NCBI GenBank assembly: GCA_947474445.1
Contig: CANJJY010000211.1
Coordinates: 1 to 7,883 of the forward strand
DNA: 7,883 nucleotides
Direction: 5' to 3'
Source of the DNA: Oligoflexaceae bacterium
Lineage (GTDB): Bacteria; Bdellovibrionota_B; Oligoflexia; Oligoflexales; Oligoflexaceae
A model generated the notes under the pieces. It made no database searches. It had not been told where the DNA came from and worked only from the letters and a program-made list of their open reading frames with translations. This document shows positions 1 through 6,217 of the stretch, piece after piece; positions within the stretch are counted from its first letter, which is position 1, and the number at the start of each line of letters is the position of its first letter. The translations under genes and the position numbers were made by a program.

Positions 1-166
1 CAGAAATCCCTCCTCTTTCTACTGTCCAAGCATGAACCAGATCGTTTAACTCAAGCGTTGTCACACCAGGCTTCACGTGTGCCTCAATACGATCGAGAAG
101 CTCGGCCGCTAATCTCCCAGCCTTACGCATAGCGTCAATTTCATTATCTGTTTTTAAGTAGATCAC
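1..166 (-). CDS. map: Methionine aminopeptidase type I, N-terminal 55 residues (runs off the left edge)
   Basis: Methionine aminopeptidase is a cytosolic metalloenzyme that removes the initiator methionine from new proteins. Only the N-terminus is visible. It begins with Ile-Tyr-Leu-Lys-Thr, followed by an E-I-D-A-M-R-K-A-G-R-L-A-A block (residues 9-21) and a V-K-P-G-V-T-T-L-E-L-N block (31-41), both hallmarks of the type I family. The metal ligands and active-site histidine lie beyond the window, so activity cannot be judged. The start is a GTG at 166-164. It is the best candidate because an in-frame TAA stands seven codons upstream and a GAGGA ribosome site (174-178) lies 7 nt away. An internal ATG at codon 13 would cut off the conserved block. 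It follows the solute-binding protein gene by 46 bp on the same strand, so co-transcription is likely. The family call is strong despite the short length. Confidence 0.9.
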   Translation of the reverse strand, partial: MIYLKTDNEIDAMRKAGRLAAELLDRIEAHVKPGVTTLELNDLVHAWTVERGGIS

Positions 167-190
167 TGACTCTTCCTCAATCTTTTAACT

Positions 191-207
191 AGTCGGTATG
201 AGCGACT
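191..207 (-). other. Short inverted repeat between the solute-binding protein gene and map
   Basis: AGTCG at 191-195 and CGACT at 203-207 can pair as a 5-bp stem with a 7-nt loop. It lies in the 46-bp gap just after the solute-binding protein stop codon and upstream of the map ribosome site. There is no T tract after it in the leftward direction, so it is not a classical intrinsic terminator. It may be chance. Confidence 0.2.
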
Positions 208-212
208 TCTCG

Positions 213-1727
213 CTATCGATTCTGCCTATCGGGACTCGCCGTAGATCCAACCGAAAAGACGAGCGGATCGAGCAGTTCGGCAAACCAATCAGGGTTTTTA
301 ACTCCAATTTTGAGCTTTCTCATTTCAGCCGCACCGAGCTTTGCCTCCAGGCAGACGCGGTGCTGCATGAGGATAGAAAACGGTTCTAGCTTATATACTA
401 GATCGTGAACCTTTTCTAGGAACGTGAAGTCCGGCTTCAGTCGGGTCAGACTCAGCGCATAAGTGACGAGAGCCTGATCTAAGGCAGCGTCTTGATACCG
501 CCAGGGCCAGGGCGAATCGACGCTCTTACTGTGGAGAAAAGAGCTGAGGTTTGCGTCTGGCCACGAACTTGCGACGGATGCAAGTACAGCATCAACGTTA
601 TTTTCCATTTTGCCCGTGAAAACCGTTTTCAGACCAATCGCGCGGAGACTATCATCGAGCACTTTCCGCAGTAGGGTGGAGCCCTCGAAATCATGGACAA
701 GAATGCGAAGCTCCATGAGTTCGCCTTGGGGGGTTCGGCGATAACCGTCTTGCTCTGAACGCTTATATCCAAGCTTATTCAACAATTGTTCGGCCTTACC
801 CAGATCGTAGGCGGGAACAAGGAGGTTCCGCTTATAACCGGGGTGCGCACGCAAGATGGGGCCTGAAATAAGATCCCCCAGAGACCCTGCGCCCGACCGA
901 AGGAGCGCCCCCCGGGGGATCAAATGAGTCATCGCACGGCGAAACGTAGGGTCCGAAGTCCAACGTCCTGCAGGATTCCAGGCTAGCAGAGTAATAAAGG
1001 GGGTATCGATCGCCTGGTCACATTTTAATGCTTCATCTAACTGTCTTTTCGATCGGTTCGGATGAAGTTCCTCACCAAACCGAAAATCGATAAATGGGGG
1101 ATCGTTCGAAACAGATGACGGTTGAAGGTCTAAGCGAAGTCCGTTGGCAGCTATCAGGTGAACGGTGCTGGCTTCTTTTTCTGGTTTTAGTTCACCGGCG
1201 CATTGGAAAGCAAGCGACTCTATACCTTCGAATTTTTGACGGAATGGACTGTTATTAAGAACATAGGGACCGAAAAGAGGTTTGGATTTCCAATGGATGG
1301 TCACCTGAGGCCCATTGACGGTGAGATCCATAGCAGGTAGATGCCACGTTCTAAGTCCCTGCTTTTCGACAGCCACAGGCAATTCAAGCCGCAAAAATTC
1401 GGCCAGTTGCTCCCCGCTAACGGCTGATTTGTCCCACCATTTTAGTCCAGATTTTAACTTGAATGTCCACTGTTCGCCATTGTCGTCAAGCTTTTCAAGT
1501 AAGTAAGCTTCCGATTTTAAGGCATTTAGATTCAGACGGGTAAGACTAGGGCAAACGAGTGTTCCCATGAGAGGATCTTCGCTCAATACTGCTTGGCCGA
1601 GGTTACCAACCTCGAGTGGCCAACCGGAAATTACGACATTTGTCTTTTTTTCGACGCTCAGGGCCGGGCCCGTGAACCCCAAAATCCACAAAAGAACTGT
1701 GGTCTTTCCCTTTGCGTTCGTTAACAT
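213..1727 (-). CDS. Secreted family-5 extracellular solute-binding protein (peptide/DppA-OppA type)
   Basis: This looks like the periplasmic ligand-binding component of an ABC importer of the oligopeptide/dipeptide/nickel class (SBP family 5), 504 residues, near the usual length. Residues 1-25 form a signal peptide: lysines at 6 and 8, a hydrophobic stretch VLLWILGFTGPALS at 11-24, and likely cleavage near 24. No lipobox cysteine follows, so it should be soluble. Family features are D-x-x-G-E-Q-W-T-F-K-L-K (about 82-92), then L-A-W-N-P...D-P-T-F-R-R-A-M (249-266), G-P-I...H-P-G-Y (289-298) and Y-D-L-G-K-A-E-Q-L-L-N-K-L-G-Y (307-321). The frame is open for 50 more codons upstream, but that extension precedes the signal peptide and overlaps the divergent gene. 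The ATG at 1727 has AAGG 9 nt and AGGA 2 nt upstream and is chosen. No permease or ATPase gene is in view, so the ligand is unknown. It is probably transcribed with map. Confidence 0.82.
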   Translation of the reverse strand: MLTNAKGKTTVLLWILGFTGPALSVEKKTNVVISGWPLEVGNLGQAVLSEDPLMGTLVCPSLTRLNLNALKSEAYLLEKLDDNGEQWTFKLKSGLKWWDKSAVSGEQLAEFLRLELPVAVEKQGLRTWHLPAMDLTVNGPQVTIHWKSKPLFGPYVLNNSPFRQKFEGIESLAFQCAGELKPEKEASTVHLIAANGLRLDLQPSSVSNDPPFIDFRFGEELHPNRSKRQLDEALKCDQAIDTPFITLLAWNPAGRWTSDPTFRRAMTHLIPRGALLRSGAGSLGDLISGPILRAHPGYKRNLLVPAYDLGKAEQLLNKLGYKRSEQDGYRRTPQGELMELRILVHDFEGSTLLRKVLDDSLRAIGLKTVFTGKMENNVDAVLASVASSWPDANLSSFLHSKSVDSPWPWRYQDAALDQALVTYALSLTRLKPDFTFLEKVHDLVYKLEPFSILMQHRVCLEAKLGAAEMRKLKIGVKNPDWFAELLDPLVFSVGSTASPDRQNR

Positions 1728-1805
1728 GATCCTGCGCCTTATTCCCAAAGAGGGCCGAGTATTTGGCATAGTGCCGGGGATTAAAGCCGCGAGAGGAGAG
1801 TTCGC
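1728..1805. promoter_or_regulatory. 78-bp divergent intergenic region, presumed back-to-back promoters
   Basis: The start codons of the leftward solute-binding protein gene and the rightward oxidoreductase gene are 78 bp apart, so both promoters should lie here or slightly inside the genes. I could not find a convincing -35/-10 pair on either strand. A small palindrome, GGCA-TAG-TGCC at 1765-1775, sits near the middle and could be part of an operator, but it is short enough to be chance. The promoter assignment rests on the divergent arrangement alone. Confidence 0.4.
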
Positions 1806-2981
1806 ATGCGCACCAACCAGCATTTCGATCTTGCCATAATCGGTGATGGTATCACAGGGCTTTCTGCCGCCCTTCACCTGCTAAGGCTAGGTGCCCCAAG
1901 GATTTGCCTCATCCGTTCCGGCGGCCAAGTGAGTGCCAGTTCAAAGGCCGCAGGCCTTATCAGCGGGGGGTGCCTCGATAATGTCACACGCATTTCGCAT
2001 CGTCATGGCCTTGATGCAGCGGCCTCGCTTTGGGATTGGACGCAAACGGCGTTTGAGCGATTAGTCAGCTTTGCGGAAGAACAAGAGCTTCCTTTTACCC
2101 AGGCCAAACGCGTTCGCTGGATCACCACTGAAGATGAAATGGCTGAGGCAGAGCTTGCAGTCAAGCAGTTCAAACAGATCGGGCTTCCGGCCGAACTCAT
2201 GTCTCAACCTGCTGCTTTGCGTCAGGGTTACGGCCCGCAAGGACCCTGCCGAGGAGTTCAGCTCGACGGCACGGGAGCGGCCTTCATCGATGCACAAAAG
2301 TTGCTGGGGGTGCTGCGTGAAAAAACCAAAAATATCGAATCTTTGAATAGAGCGCGCAGGCTCGAATCTAAAGGTGGGACGATCTCTATAGAAACAGATG
2401 ACGGCACCATCGAAGCAGAAGCGGTAATTATCGCTAATCACCTATCCATGGCTGAGCTCTTGCCACCTCTCCGAGAGGCTCTCGTTGCCTATGCCGACCA
2501 GTGGCACGAATGGGAGATCGACTCGACGAACACCTCCCTCCCAGTGGCTCCTGGAACTCTTTTCAGTTGGCGCCACGGTCACTACTGGGGAGGAATTACG
2601 GGGAGCAATCGAGTCAGACTGGGAGGTGCTCGTTTCTTGCGTCCTCTCGCAGGGTTTGAGGCCAGCTCGGCACCACTGGAATCAAAAATCGAAGAGCACC
2701 TGCTCAGTGCGTGGAACGAAATTTTTCCACAAAACAGACTTAAGAATCTTGTCCGCTCGGAAGCGGGACTAGATTGCTGGCCCAACGATGAGCTCCCTTT
2801 AGTGGGCCCAATGTTTGGGGAGCCCCGTATACTTCTTGCCACGGGATTTATGGGACAAGGCATGGCCATGGGATTTTACGCGGGGTGCTGCCTTGCAGAA
2901 CTGGTTCAAGGCTTACGTCCGCCTTTACCCCGACTCCTTTGGCCCGAACGACATCGACACCTTCCCGAAGGGAACGGATAA
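1806..2981 (+). CDS. FAD-dependent oxidoreductase, DAO / D-amino-acid (glycine) oxidase-dehydrogenase family
   Basis: A 391-residue flavoprotein of the DAO superfamily, whose members oxidise amine groups of glycine, sarcosine, D-amino acids or related compounds. The N-terminal Rossmann fold is clear: D-L-A-I-I-G-D-G-I-T-G-L-S at 8-20, with the dinucleotide motif G13-x-G15-x-x-G18. Next comes the segment around S43-G50, which usually contacts FAD in this family. The C-terminal FAD motif is also present: G-L-D-C-W-P-N-D-E-L-P-L-V-G-P (321-335) and L-L-A-T-G-F-M-G-Q-G-M-A-M-G (343-356). The length matches DadA/ThiO-like enzymes. There is no signal peptide or membrane segment, so it is likely cytosolic. 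AGGAG at 1794-1798, 7 nt upstream, supports the ATG. The substrate cannot be assigned: thiO, dadA and sarcosine oxidase homologues look alike at this level, and no thiamine or proline gene is nearby. yacG follows 23 bp later. Confidence 0.85.
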   Translation: MRTNQHFDLAIIGDGITGLSAALHLLRLGAPRICLIRSGGQVSASSKAAGLISGGCLDNVTRISHRHGLDAAASLWDWTQTAFERLVSFAEEQELPFTQAKRVRWITTEDEMAEAELAVKQFKQIGLPAELMSQPAALRQGYGPQGPCRGVQLDGTGAAFIDAQKLLGVLREKTKNIESLNRARRLESKGGTISIETDDGTIEAEAVIIANHLSMAELLPPLREALVAYADQWHEWEIDSTNTSLPVAPGTLFSWRHGHYWGGITGSNRVRLGGARFLRPLAGFEASSAPLESKIEEHLLSAWNEIFPQNRLKNLVRSEAGLDCWPNDELPLVGPMFGEPRILLATGFMGQGMAMGFYAGCCLAELVQGLRPPLPRLLWPERHRHLPEGNG

Positions 2982-3004
2982 ATTTTAGGGAGAATTATTT
3001 AGAT

Positions 3005-3247
3005 ATGCCTAAATCTGAACCAAGTGCACGCATTACCCGGTGCCCTACGTGCGGAAAAAGTTCTCGGTTTGATCAGACTAATCCCGATCGACCATTTTGC
3101 AGCCCTCGCTGCAAAACTCATGATATTGCGGGTTGGGCTGACGAGGCGTTTCGGATTCCTTCGCAGCAAACCCTCGGATCAGAATTAGACGAAGAATCTG
3201 AAATCGAGAGGACGCGAACAAGAAAACATGAGCAGCAAGAGGATTAA
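3005..3247 (+). CDS. yacG: DNA gyrase inhibitor YacG, zinc-ribbon protein
   Basis: An 80-residue protein of the YacG family. The E. coli member binds GyrB and inhibits gyrase. The zinc site is complete: C13-P-T-C16-G-K near the start and F-C32-S-P-R-C36-K, a C-x2-C-x15-C-x3-C arrangement, followed by D40-I-A-G-W44, matching the family pattern D-L-x-x-W. The tail from about residue 55 is charged and acidic, as in many homologues. The ATG at 3005 is preceded by AGGGAGA (2987-2993) at 11 nt, a little long but the only good site. The open frame upstream overlaps the oxidoreductase in another frame and lacks family features. It starts 23 bp after the oxidoreductase stop, so the two are probably co-transcribed. 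The pairing of yacG with a DAO-type enzyme has no obvious functional logic. Confidence 0.92.
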   Translation: MPKSEPSARITRCPTCGKSSRFDQTNPDRPFCSPRCKTHDIAGWADEAFRIPSQQTLGSELDEESEIERTRTRKHEQQED

Positions 3248-3276
3248 CTCAAAATTCAGCACGAGTCACGCGGCTA

Positions 3277-3301
3277 CGAGGAAAAATAGATTTTCTTATC
3301 G
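3277..3301. terminator. Weak hairpin between convergent genes, possible bidirectional terminator
   Basis: GGAAAA and TTTTCT flank an ATAGA loop at the point where the rightward yacG unit meets the leftward hypothetical gene. Outer pairs (CGA with CG plus a two-base bulge) can extend the stem. The hairpin overlaps the last bases of the leftward gene. It is A/T-rich and has only modest U runs, so it would be a weak intrinsic terminator. The convergent position is the best argument for it. Confidence 0.3.
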
Positions 3302-3589
3302 TCCGTTCAAAACGTCTAGATAAAGCTCAATCTCATCAAAATAGACGGTTTCCGGTATTTGAATACGCTCTTCAAGTTCGTCGCATTTGCTGGTGAGGTC
3401 CTCCAGTATAACGACGCGATAAGGTTCTTTTTCGTCCTCTTGAAAGGCTCCTTCGCTCAATAGTCTTTCAACGACTAGATCAATTTCTAGAATCTGCCGA
3501 CGCAGAACTTCTAAGCGAAGTTGCCTCAATTCATTGATACTTGTCAGGGTAGCGTCATCGATAGGACATTTGAACACAACTACAGTCAT
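3296..3589 (-). CDS. Hypothetical protein, 97 residues, helical, unrecognised family
   Basis: I do not recognise this protein. It is a 97-residue, acidic, soluble-looking product without signal peptide or membrane segment. It begins Met-Thr-Val-Val-Val-Phe-Lys-Cys. A leucine-rich amphipathic stretch at about 16-45 (L-T-S-I-N-E-L-R-Q-L-R-L-E-V-L) could form a long helix or coiled coil. The C-terminus has a second acidic, Leu/Tyr-rich part (80-97). Two cysteines (8 and 69) are widely spaced and do not form a metal motif. The ATG at 3589 has GGAG at 3597-3600, 7 nt upstream. The frame stays open further upstream to a TTG without a ribosome site, so the shorter form is preferred. It lies 90 bp downstream of the Nfu-type gene on the same strand, possibly as the last gene of that transcript. 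The ribosome site and family-like codon flow make it a real gene, but its function is open. Confidence 0.65.
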   Translation of the reverse strand: MTVVVFKCPIDDATLTSINELRQLRLEVLRRQILEIDLVVERLLSEGAFQEDEKEPYRVVILEDLTSKCDELEERIQIPETVYFDEIELYLDVLNGR

Positions 3590-3679
3590 TGCAGCACTCC
3601 ACTCAGCAAGAATCCCCCAAACCGGGACACTGCTTGTACTGCAACTATTACGCCACAAAAGAAAGTTTGGTTCGGGGAG

Positions 3680-3901
3680 TTACCCGAGAACAACGTCGCG
3701 GATTTCTGGTATCTTCTCTTTTAAGATAGGCACAATACCGTTAAAGAGCGTGATCTGTGACGATGGGCAACCGGAACATCCACCGTAAAGTCGGAGGGTT
3801 ACTATGCCGTCATCAACATCTAGAAGTTCACACCCGCCCGCATGTAATTCGAGCTGCGGATTTATATCTTTTTCAATCACGTCTTTTATTTGTTCAATCA
3901 T
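3680..3901 (-). CDS. Short stand-alone Nfu-type (NifU C-terminal domain) iron-sulfur protein
   Basis: A 73-residue protein consisting only of a NifU C-terminal (Nfu) domain, which in known relatives holds a transient [4Fe-4S] cluster and passes it to apoproteins in the cytosol. The cluster motif is G-G-C42-S-G-C45-P-S-S-Q-I-T-L-F-N-G-I, followed by V-P-E/I-P-E-I-R-D-V-V-like C-terminal residues (64-72), typical of the family. The usual D-G-G-D segment before it is replaced by H-A-G-G-C (20-24), giving a third cysteine. There is no A-type scaffold domain as in NfuA, nor the N-terminal IscU domain of NifU. An ATG at 3901 has a strong AAGGAG (3909-3914) 7 nt upstream. A 12-codon longer frame lacks such a site. 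It sits 55 bp after the dehydrogenase gene. No other isc, suf or nif gene is in the window. Confidence 0.85.
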   Translation of the reverse strand: MIEQIKDVIEKDINPQLELHAGGCELLDVDDGIVTLRLYGGCSGCPSSQITLFNGIVPILKEKIPEIRDVVLG

Positions 3902-3956
3902 TTCAATGCTCCTTGCGGTTTCAGAAGCCTCCGCCAATCTCTAAATCGGATTTTTC

Positions 3957-4883
3957 TCAGCTAAAGCCAAGTTCTTTTTGTAAACCCTTGACTGCAGATG
4001 CGCCCATCGCCCAGATAGCCTCTTGACTATTGCCGGCAGTATGCGCCGTGCCTATGAAATTATCCATTGAATACAGCTCTTTATCTTCTAAAGGCTCATG
4101 CTCAAACACATCTGCTCCAAAACCTGCGATATGCCCACTATGTAAGAATTCTTTAATATCGCTTTCAACTATCACTTCACCCCGGCTGGTGTTGATGATT
4201 CTGACACCCGCGCGTGTCTTCACCATTACACTCCGGTTTAACATACCACGCGTTGAACCTGTGAGGGGCACATGAAAACTTAGAATATCGGCCCACTCGA
4301 GCAGCTCCGTGTAAGCCACCTGATGGGCACCTAGTTCCGACGCTTCTTTTGATTTGTCTAAAATATCGCAAAATTTAATCGTGCATCGAAAGACCTTAAG
4401 AAGCTCCGCTACCCTATAACCGATATGACCCAAACCAACGAGGCCTACGCACTTACCCGTGAGATTCGACCCACCGTTCTTCCACCAAACACCTTGAGAC
4501 AAGCGCCGTGAACCCAACCCGATATTGCGCGAGAGAGCGAGCATAAGCCCAAGAGTGTGTTCCGCGACAGCTTCTCGATTAACGCCCGCTTCCCAGACAA
4601 TCCTGATGCCTCGATGATGACATGCATCGAAGTCTATGTTATCGAGCCCCACCCCGTATTTCGCGATCACTTTTAGGTCAGGCAGTGCATCGACTACACG
4701 TTTTGAAACGGTTTCGCGACCAACCAACCAAGCTTTTGCGCCTTTCAGTTGAAAGATGAGTGCGGCTTCGCTAGCCGATTGTTCGGCTTCAATAAATCTG
4801 ATGATGATGTTCGGAAAACATTCCTGAAGGAGGAGCCGTAGTCGAGGCTCTTTCATGAAACTTGTGGCAGTTACCGCAATCAT
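3957..4883 (-). CDS. NAD-dependent D-isomer-specific 2-hydroxyacid dehydrogenase (phosphoglycerate-dehydrogenase-like)
   Basis: A 308-residue cytosolic oxidoreductase of the D-2-hydroxyacid dehydrogenase family, which interconverts 2-keto acids and D-2-hydroxy acids. The substrate half shows K-Y-G-V-G-L-D-N-I-D (75-84) and N-R-E-A-V-A-E-H-T-L-G (102-112). The Rossmann motif is G150-L-G152-H-I-G155, with D173 at the end of the next strand, which favours NAD over NADP. The catalytic triad is intact: R234 in N-T-S-R-G, E263 in F-E-H-E-P-L and H281 in G-T-A-H-T-A-G. It has only the catalytic and nucleotide domains and lacks the C-terminal ACT or ASB regulatory domains of serine-pathway SerA, so serine biosynthesis is possible but not shown. 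The ATG at 4883 has GAGG (4892-4895) 8 nt upstream. It starts 36 bp after heme O synthase and is likely co-transcribed with it. The true substrate is unknown. Confidence 0.88.
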   Translation of the reverse strand: MIAVTATSFMKEPRLRLLLQECFPNIIIRFIEAEQSASEAALIFQLKGAKAWLVGRETVSKRVVDALPDLKVIAKYGVGLDNIDFDACHHRGIRIVWEAGVNREAVAEHTLGLMLALSRNIGLGSRRLSQGVWWKNGGSNLTGKCVGLVGLGHIGYRVAELLKVFRCTIKFCDILDKSKEASELGAHQVAYTELLEWADILSFHVPLTGSTRGMLNRSVMVKTRAGVRIINTSRGEVIVESDIKEFLHSGHIAGFGADVFEHEPLEDKELYSMDNFIGTAHTAGNSQEAIWAMGASAVKGLQKELGFS

Positions 4884-4919
4884 GAGAAAAACCTCGCCGT
4901 GCTTTCCAATTGGAGCGAC

Positions 4920-5840
4920 TTAGAAAATAAAAAGTAATCGATCGATAGTAAGAGCGCCAAACACGCCAAAAAGATAAAAACAGGAATAATAAAATAGAGG
5001 CATCGCGCGCTGATTTTCTTCCGTTCGCATCAAGACAAAAGCCAGCCAAACAAAGTAGAGTGTGAGAGCGGAAGCCACGATACCATAAAACCAACCAGCC
5101 GCTCCGAACACCGAAAGTGAGACGACTACAGGAATTAGGGTCAGGGTATATGCAAAAATCTGACGACGCGTGACGGGAAGACCCTTGACGGCAGGCAACA
5201 TAGGAATGTTGGCCTTGGCATAATCATCTTTATATTTTATGGCCAGAGCCCAAAAGTGAGGTGGGGTCCAAAGAAAGATAACCGCGAATAAAACCCACGC
5301 TGGCCAGGCAAGGGTGCCTGTCACGGCAGCCCAACCGATAAGAGGCCCGACCGCTCCAGCTGCTCCTCCGATCACTATATTCTGAACAGTTCTGCGTTTG
5401 AGATAGATCGTGTAGATCACCACGTAGAAAACATTGGCTGCCAAAGCAATCCAGGCGGCCAAGGGCGTTGTGCCGTAAAACAGAATCATGAACGAGACAA
5501 TGCCCAAGGTAGCAGCCAATGCCGCCGCCTTTGAAGCACTGACTTTGCCCGAAGGTATAGGCCTCGAACGCGTCCGTTTCATATGAGCATCAATGTCGGA
5601 ATCGACAAGGTGATTGAACATCGCAGCTGAACCCGACGCCAGGTATGTTCCAATCAGGGCTGCCATTGCGACGCCAAAACCTGGAAGGCGACTCTGGGCC
5701 ATGAAAAGCGTTGGAATAACCGTTACGACGACCAGCATCGATATGGTCGGCTTCATCATCTGATAGTAGCTCTGCCAATCTATGGGAGCCGCTGCACCGA
5801 GGGAAAGCGCGAGGGGATCGGCTTTGGTCTTGTTATCCAT
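4920..5840 (-). CDS. cyoE: Heme O synthase (protoheme IX farnesyltransferase)
   Basis: A polytopic inner-membrane prenyltransferase that adds a farnesyl group from farnesyl diphosphate to heme b to make heme o, needed directly or through heme a by heme-copper oxidases. At 306 residues it has the usual length and about nine hydrophobic segments. The first Asp-rich motif is F-N76-H-L-V-D80-S-D82-I-D84-A-H-M-K-R-T-R-S-R-P (75-94), nearly ideal for the family. The second conserved region is F-L-W-T-P-P-H-F-W-A-L-A (189-200) followed by Y-K-D-D-Y-A-K-A-N-I-P-M-L-P (203-216). The ATG at 5840 is chosen: GAGG (5851-5854) lies 10 nt upstream. An in-frame TTG eight codons further has no ribosome site. 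The family is called CyoE or CtaB. No oxidase subunit or heme A synthase gene is in view. The hydroxyacid dehydrogenase follows 36 bp later. Confidence 0.96.
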   Translation of the reverse strand: MDNKTKADPLALSLGAAAPIDWQSYYQMMKPTISMLVVVTVIPTLFMAQSRLPGFGVAMAALIGTYLASGSAAMFNHLVDSDIDAHMKRTRSRPIPSGKVSASKAAALAATLGIVSFMILFYGTTPLAAWIALAANVFYVVIYTIYLKRRTVQNIVIGGAAGAVGPLIGWAAVTGTLAWPAWVLFAVIFLWTPPHFWALAIKYKDDYAKANIPMLPAVKGLPVTRRQIFAYTLTLIPVVVSLSVFGAAGWFYGIVASALTLYFVWLAFVLMRTEENQRAMPLFYYSCFYLFGVFGALTIDRLLFIF

Positions 5841-5856
5841 GTTTAAGAAACCTCGA

Positions 5857-5875
5857 AGCGGCAAAGAATACCGCT
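5857..5875 (-). other. Small stem-loop just ahead of the heme O synthase ribosome site
   Basis: AGCGG (5857-5861) and CCGCT (5871-5875) can pair as a 5-bp stem with a 9-nt loop. In the transcript it ends two bases before the GAGG ribosome site. Such a position could affect translation, but the stem is short and may be chance. Confidence 0.2.
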
Positions 5876-5928
5876 ACTTATCAAATATTAAAGCTCACAA
5901 GTCGCCTGTGGACCTGCACATTAGGTCA

Positions 5929-5948
5929 GCCTGCGTTTCACCGCAAGC
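5929..5948 (-). other. Inverted repeat in the gap between the 48-residue gene and heme O synthase
   Basis: In the leftward transcript GCTTGCG, a 6-nt GTGAAA loop and CGCAGGC form a 7-bp stem with one G-U pair. It starts about 38 nt after the stop of the small membrane-protein gene, within the 146-bp gap before heme O synthase. No U-run follows, so a classical intrinsic terminator is not supported. It could be a processing or attenuation element, or a Rho-type boundary hairpin. The rest of this gap shows AT-rich sequence near 5876-5895 that might hold a promoter for heme O synthase, but I found no good hexamer pair. Confidence 0.3.
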
Positions 5949-5986
5949 CCTACTGTGGTTCAGGTTCAGCTCGTGAGAAGGAGCGA

Positions 5987-6133
5987 TTAGTAAGGCGTTG
6001 CCACATCTATCCAAATAGGAAAGAAGACGCAGAGAAAAAATAGGATCGGGAATAAAAACATAAAGAAAAGCAGGGTCAGCCAGCCTTTGCCTTCGAGAGA
6101 TCGATGATGGGCCGCCTGGTCTTTACTCGACAT
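5987..6133 (-). CDS. Small single-pass membrane protein, 48 residues, unrecognised family
   Basis: A short gene that minimum-length gene calling would miss. It has a 17-residue polar, basic N-terminus (M-S-S-K-D-Q-A-A-H-H-R-S-L-E-G-K-G), then one very hydrophobic segment from W18 to about I42, rich in Phe and Leu with prolines at 29 and 39 and one cysteine at 35. It ends D-V-A-T-P-Y. The N-terminal charge suggests the N-terminus is cytoplasmic. The ATG at 6133 has AAGAGG (6139-6144) 5 nt upstream, and the frame closes with TAA at 5987. It lies 146 bp before heme O synthase on the same strand. By position and size it could be a small subunit or assembly helper of a terminal oxidase, but I recognise no family, so this is inference only. 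It might also be an unrelated small membrane protein. Confidence 0.6.
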   Translation of the reverse strand: MSSKDQAAHHRSLEGKGWLTLLFFMFLFPILFFLCVFFPIWIDVATPY

Positions 6134-6170
6134 GATAACCTCTTACGATGAGTCACCCGACTAGGGGGGT

Positions 6171-6176
6171 ATCATA
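6171..6176 (-). promoter_or_regulatory. Candidate -10 element for the 48-residue membrane protein gene
   Basis: On the leftward strand TATGAT matches the sigma-70 -10 consensus at five of six positions. It lies 37 bp upstream of the ATG at 6133, after the lytic transglycosylase gene. No good -35 hexamer is found 16-18 bp further upstream, so this is a weak candidate. Confidence 0.25.
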
Positions 6177-6217
6177 ACCATAAAACGAACGAAGCCGATT
6201 CATATCATGGAGCGTAC

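Noticed and set aside
1728..1877. 50-codon upstream extension of the solute-binding protein gene
   Set aside because: It would place extra residues before an obvious signal peptide and overlap the divergent oxidoreductase gene. The ATG at 1727 has ribosome-site sequence in front.
3613..3678. Long-range pairing CCAAAC (3617-3622) with GTTTGG (3665-3670) plus outer TCCC/GGGA in the gap between the Nfu gene and the 97-residue gene
   Set aside because: The loop is over 40 nt and the outer stem needs a four-base bulge, so a specific structure is not supported over chance.
4789..5094. Leftward open frame bridging heme O synthase and the dehydrogenase
   Set aside because: It overlaps two well-supported genes in another frame, including the conserved C-terminus of heme O synthase, and has no recognisable features.
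5782..5976. 64-codon + strand frame across the start of heme O synthase
   Set aside because: It is antisense to the gene start and its ribosome site, with a composition that looks like a shadow. The gap is better explained as leader sequence.
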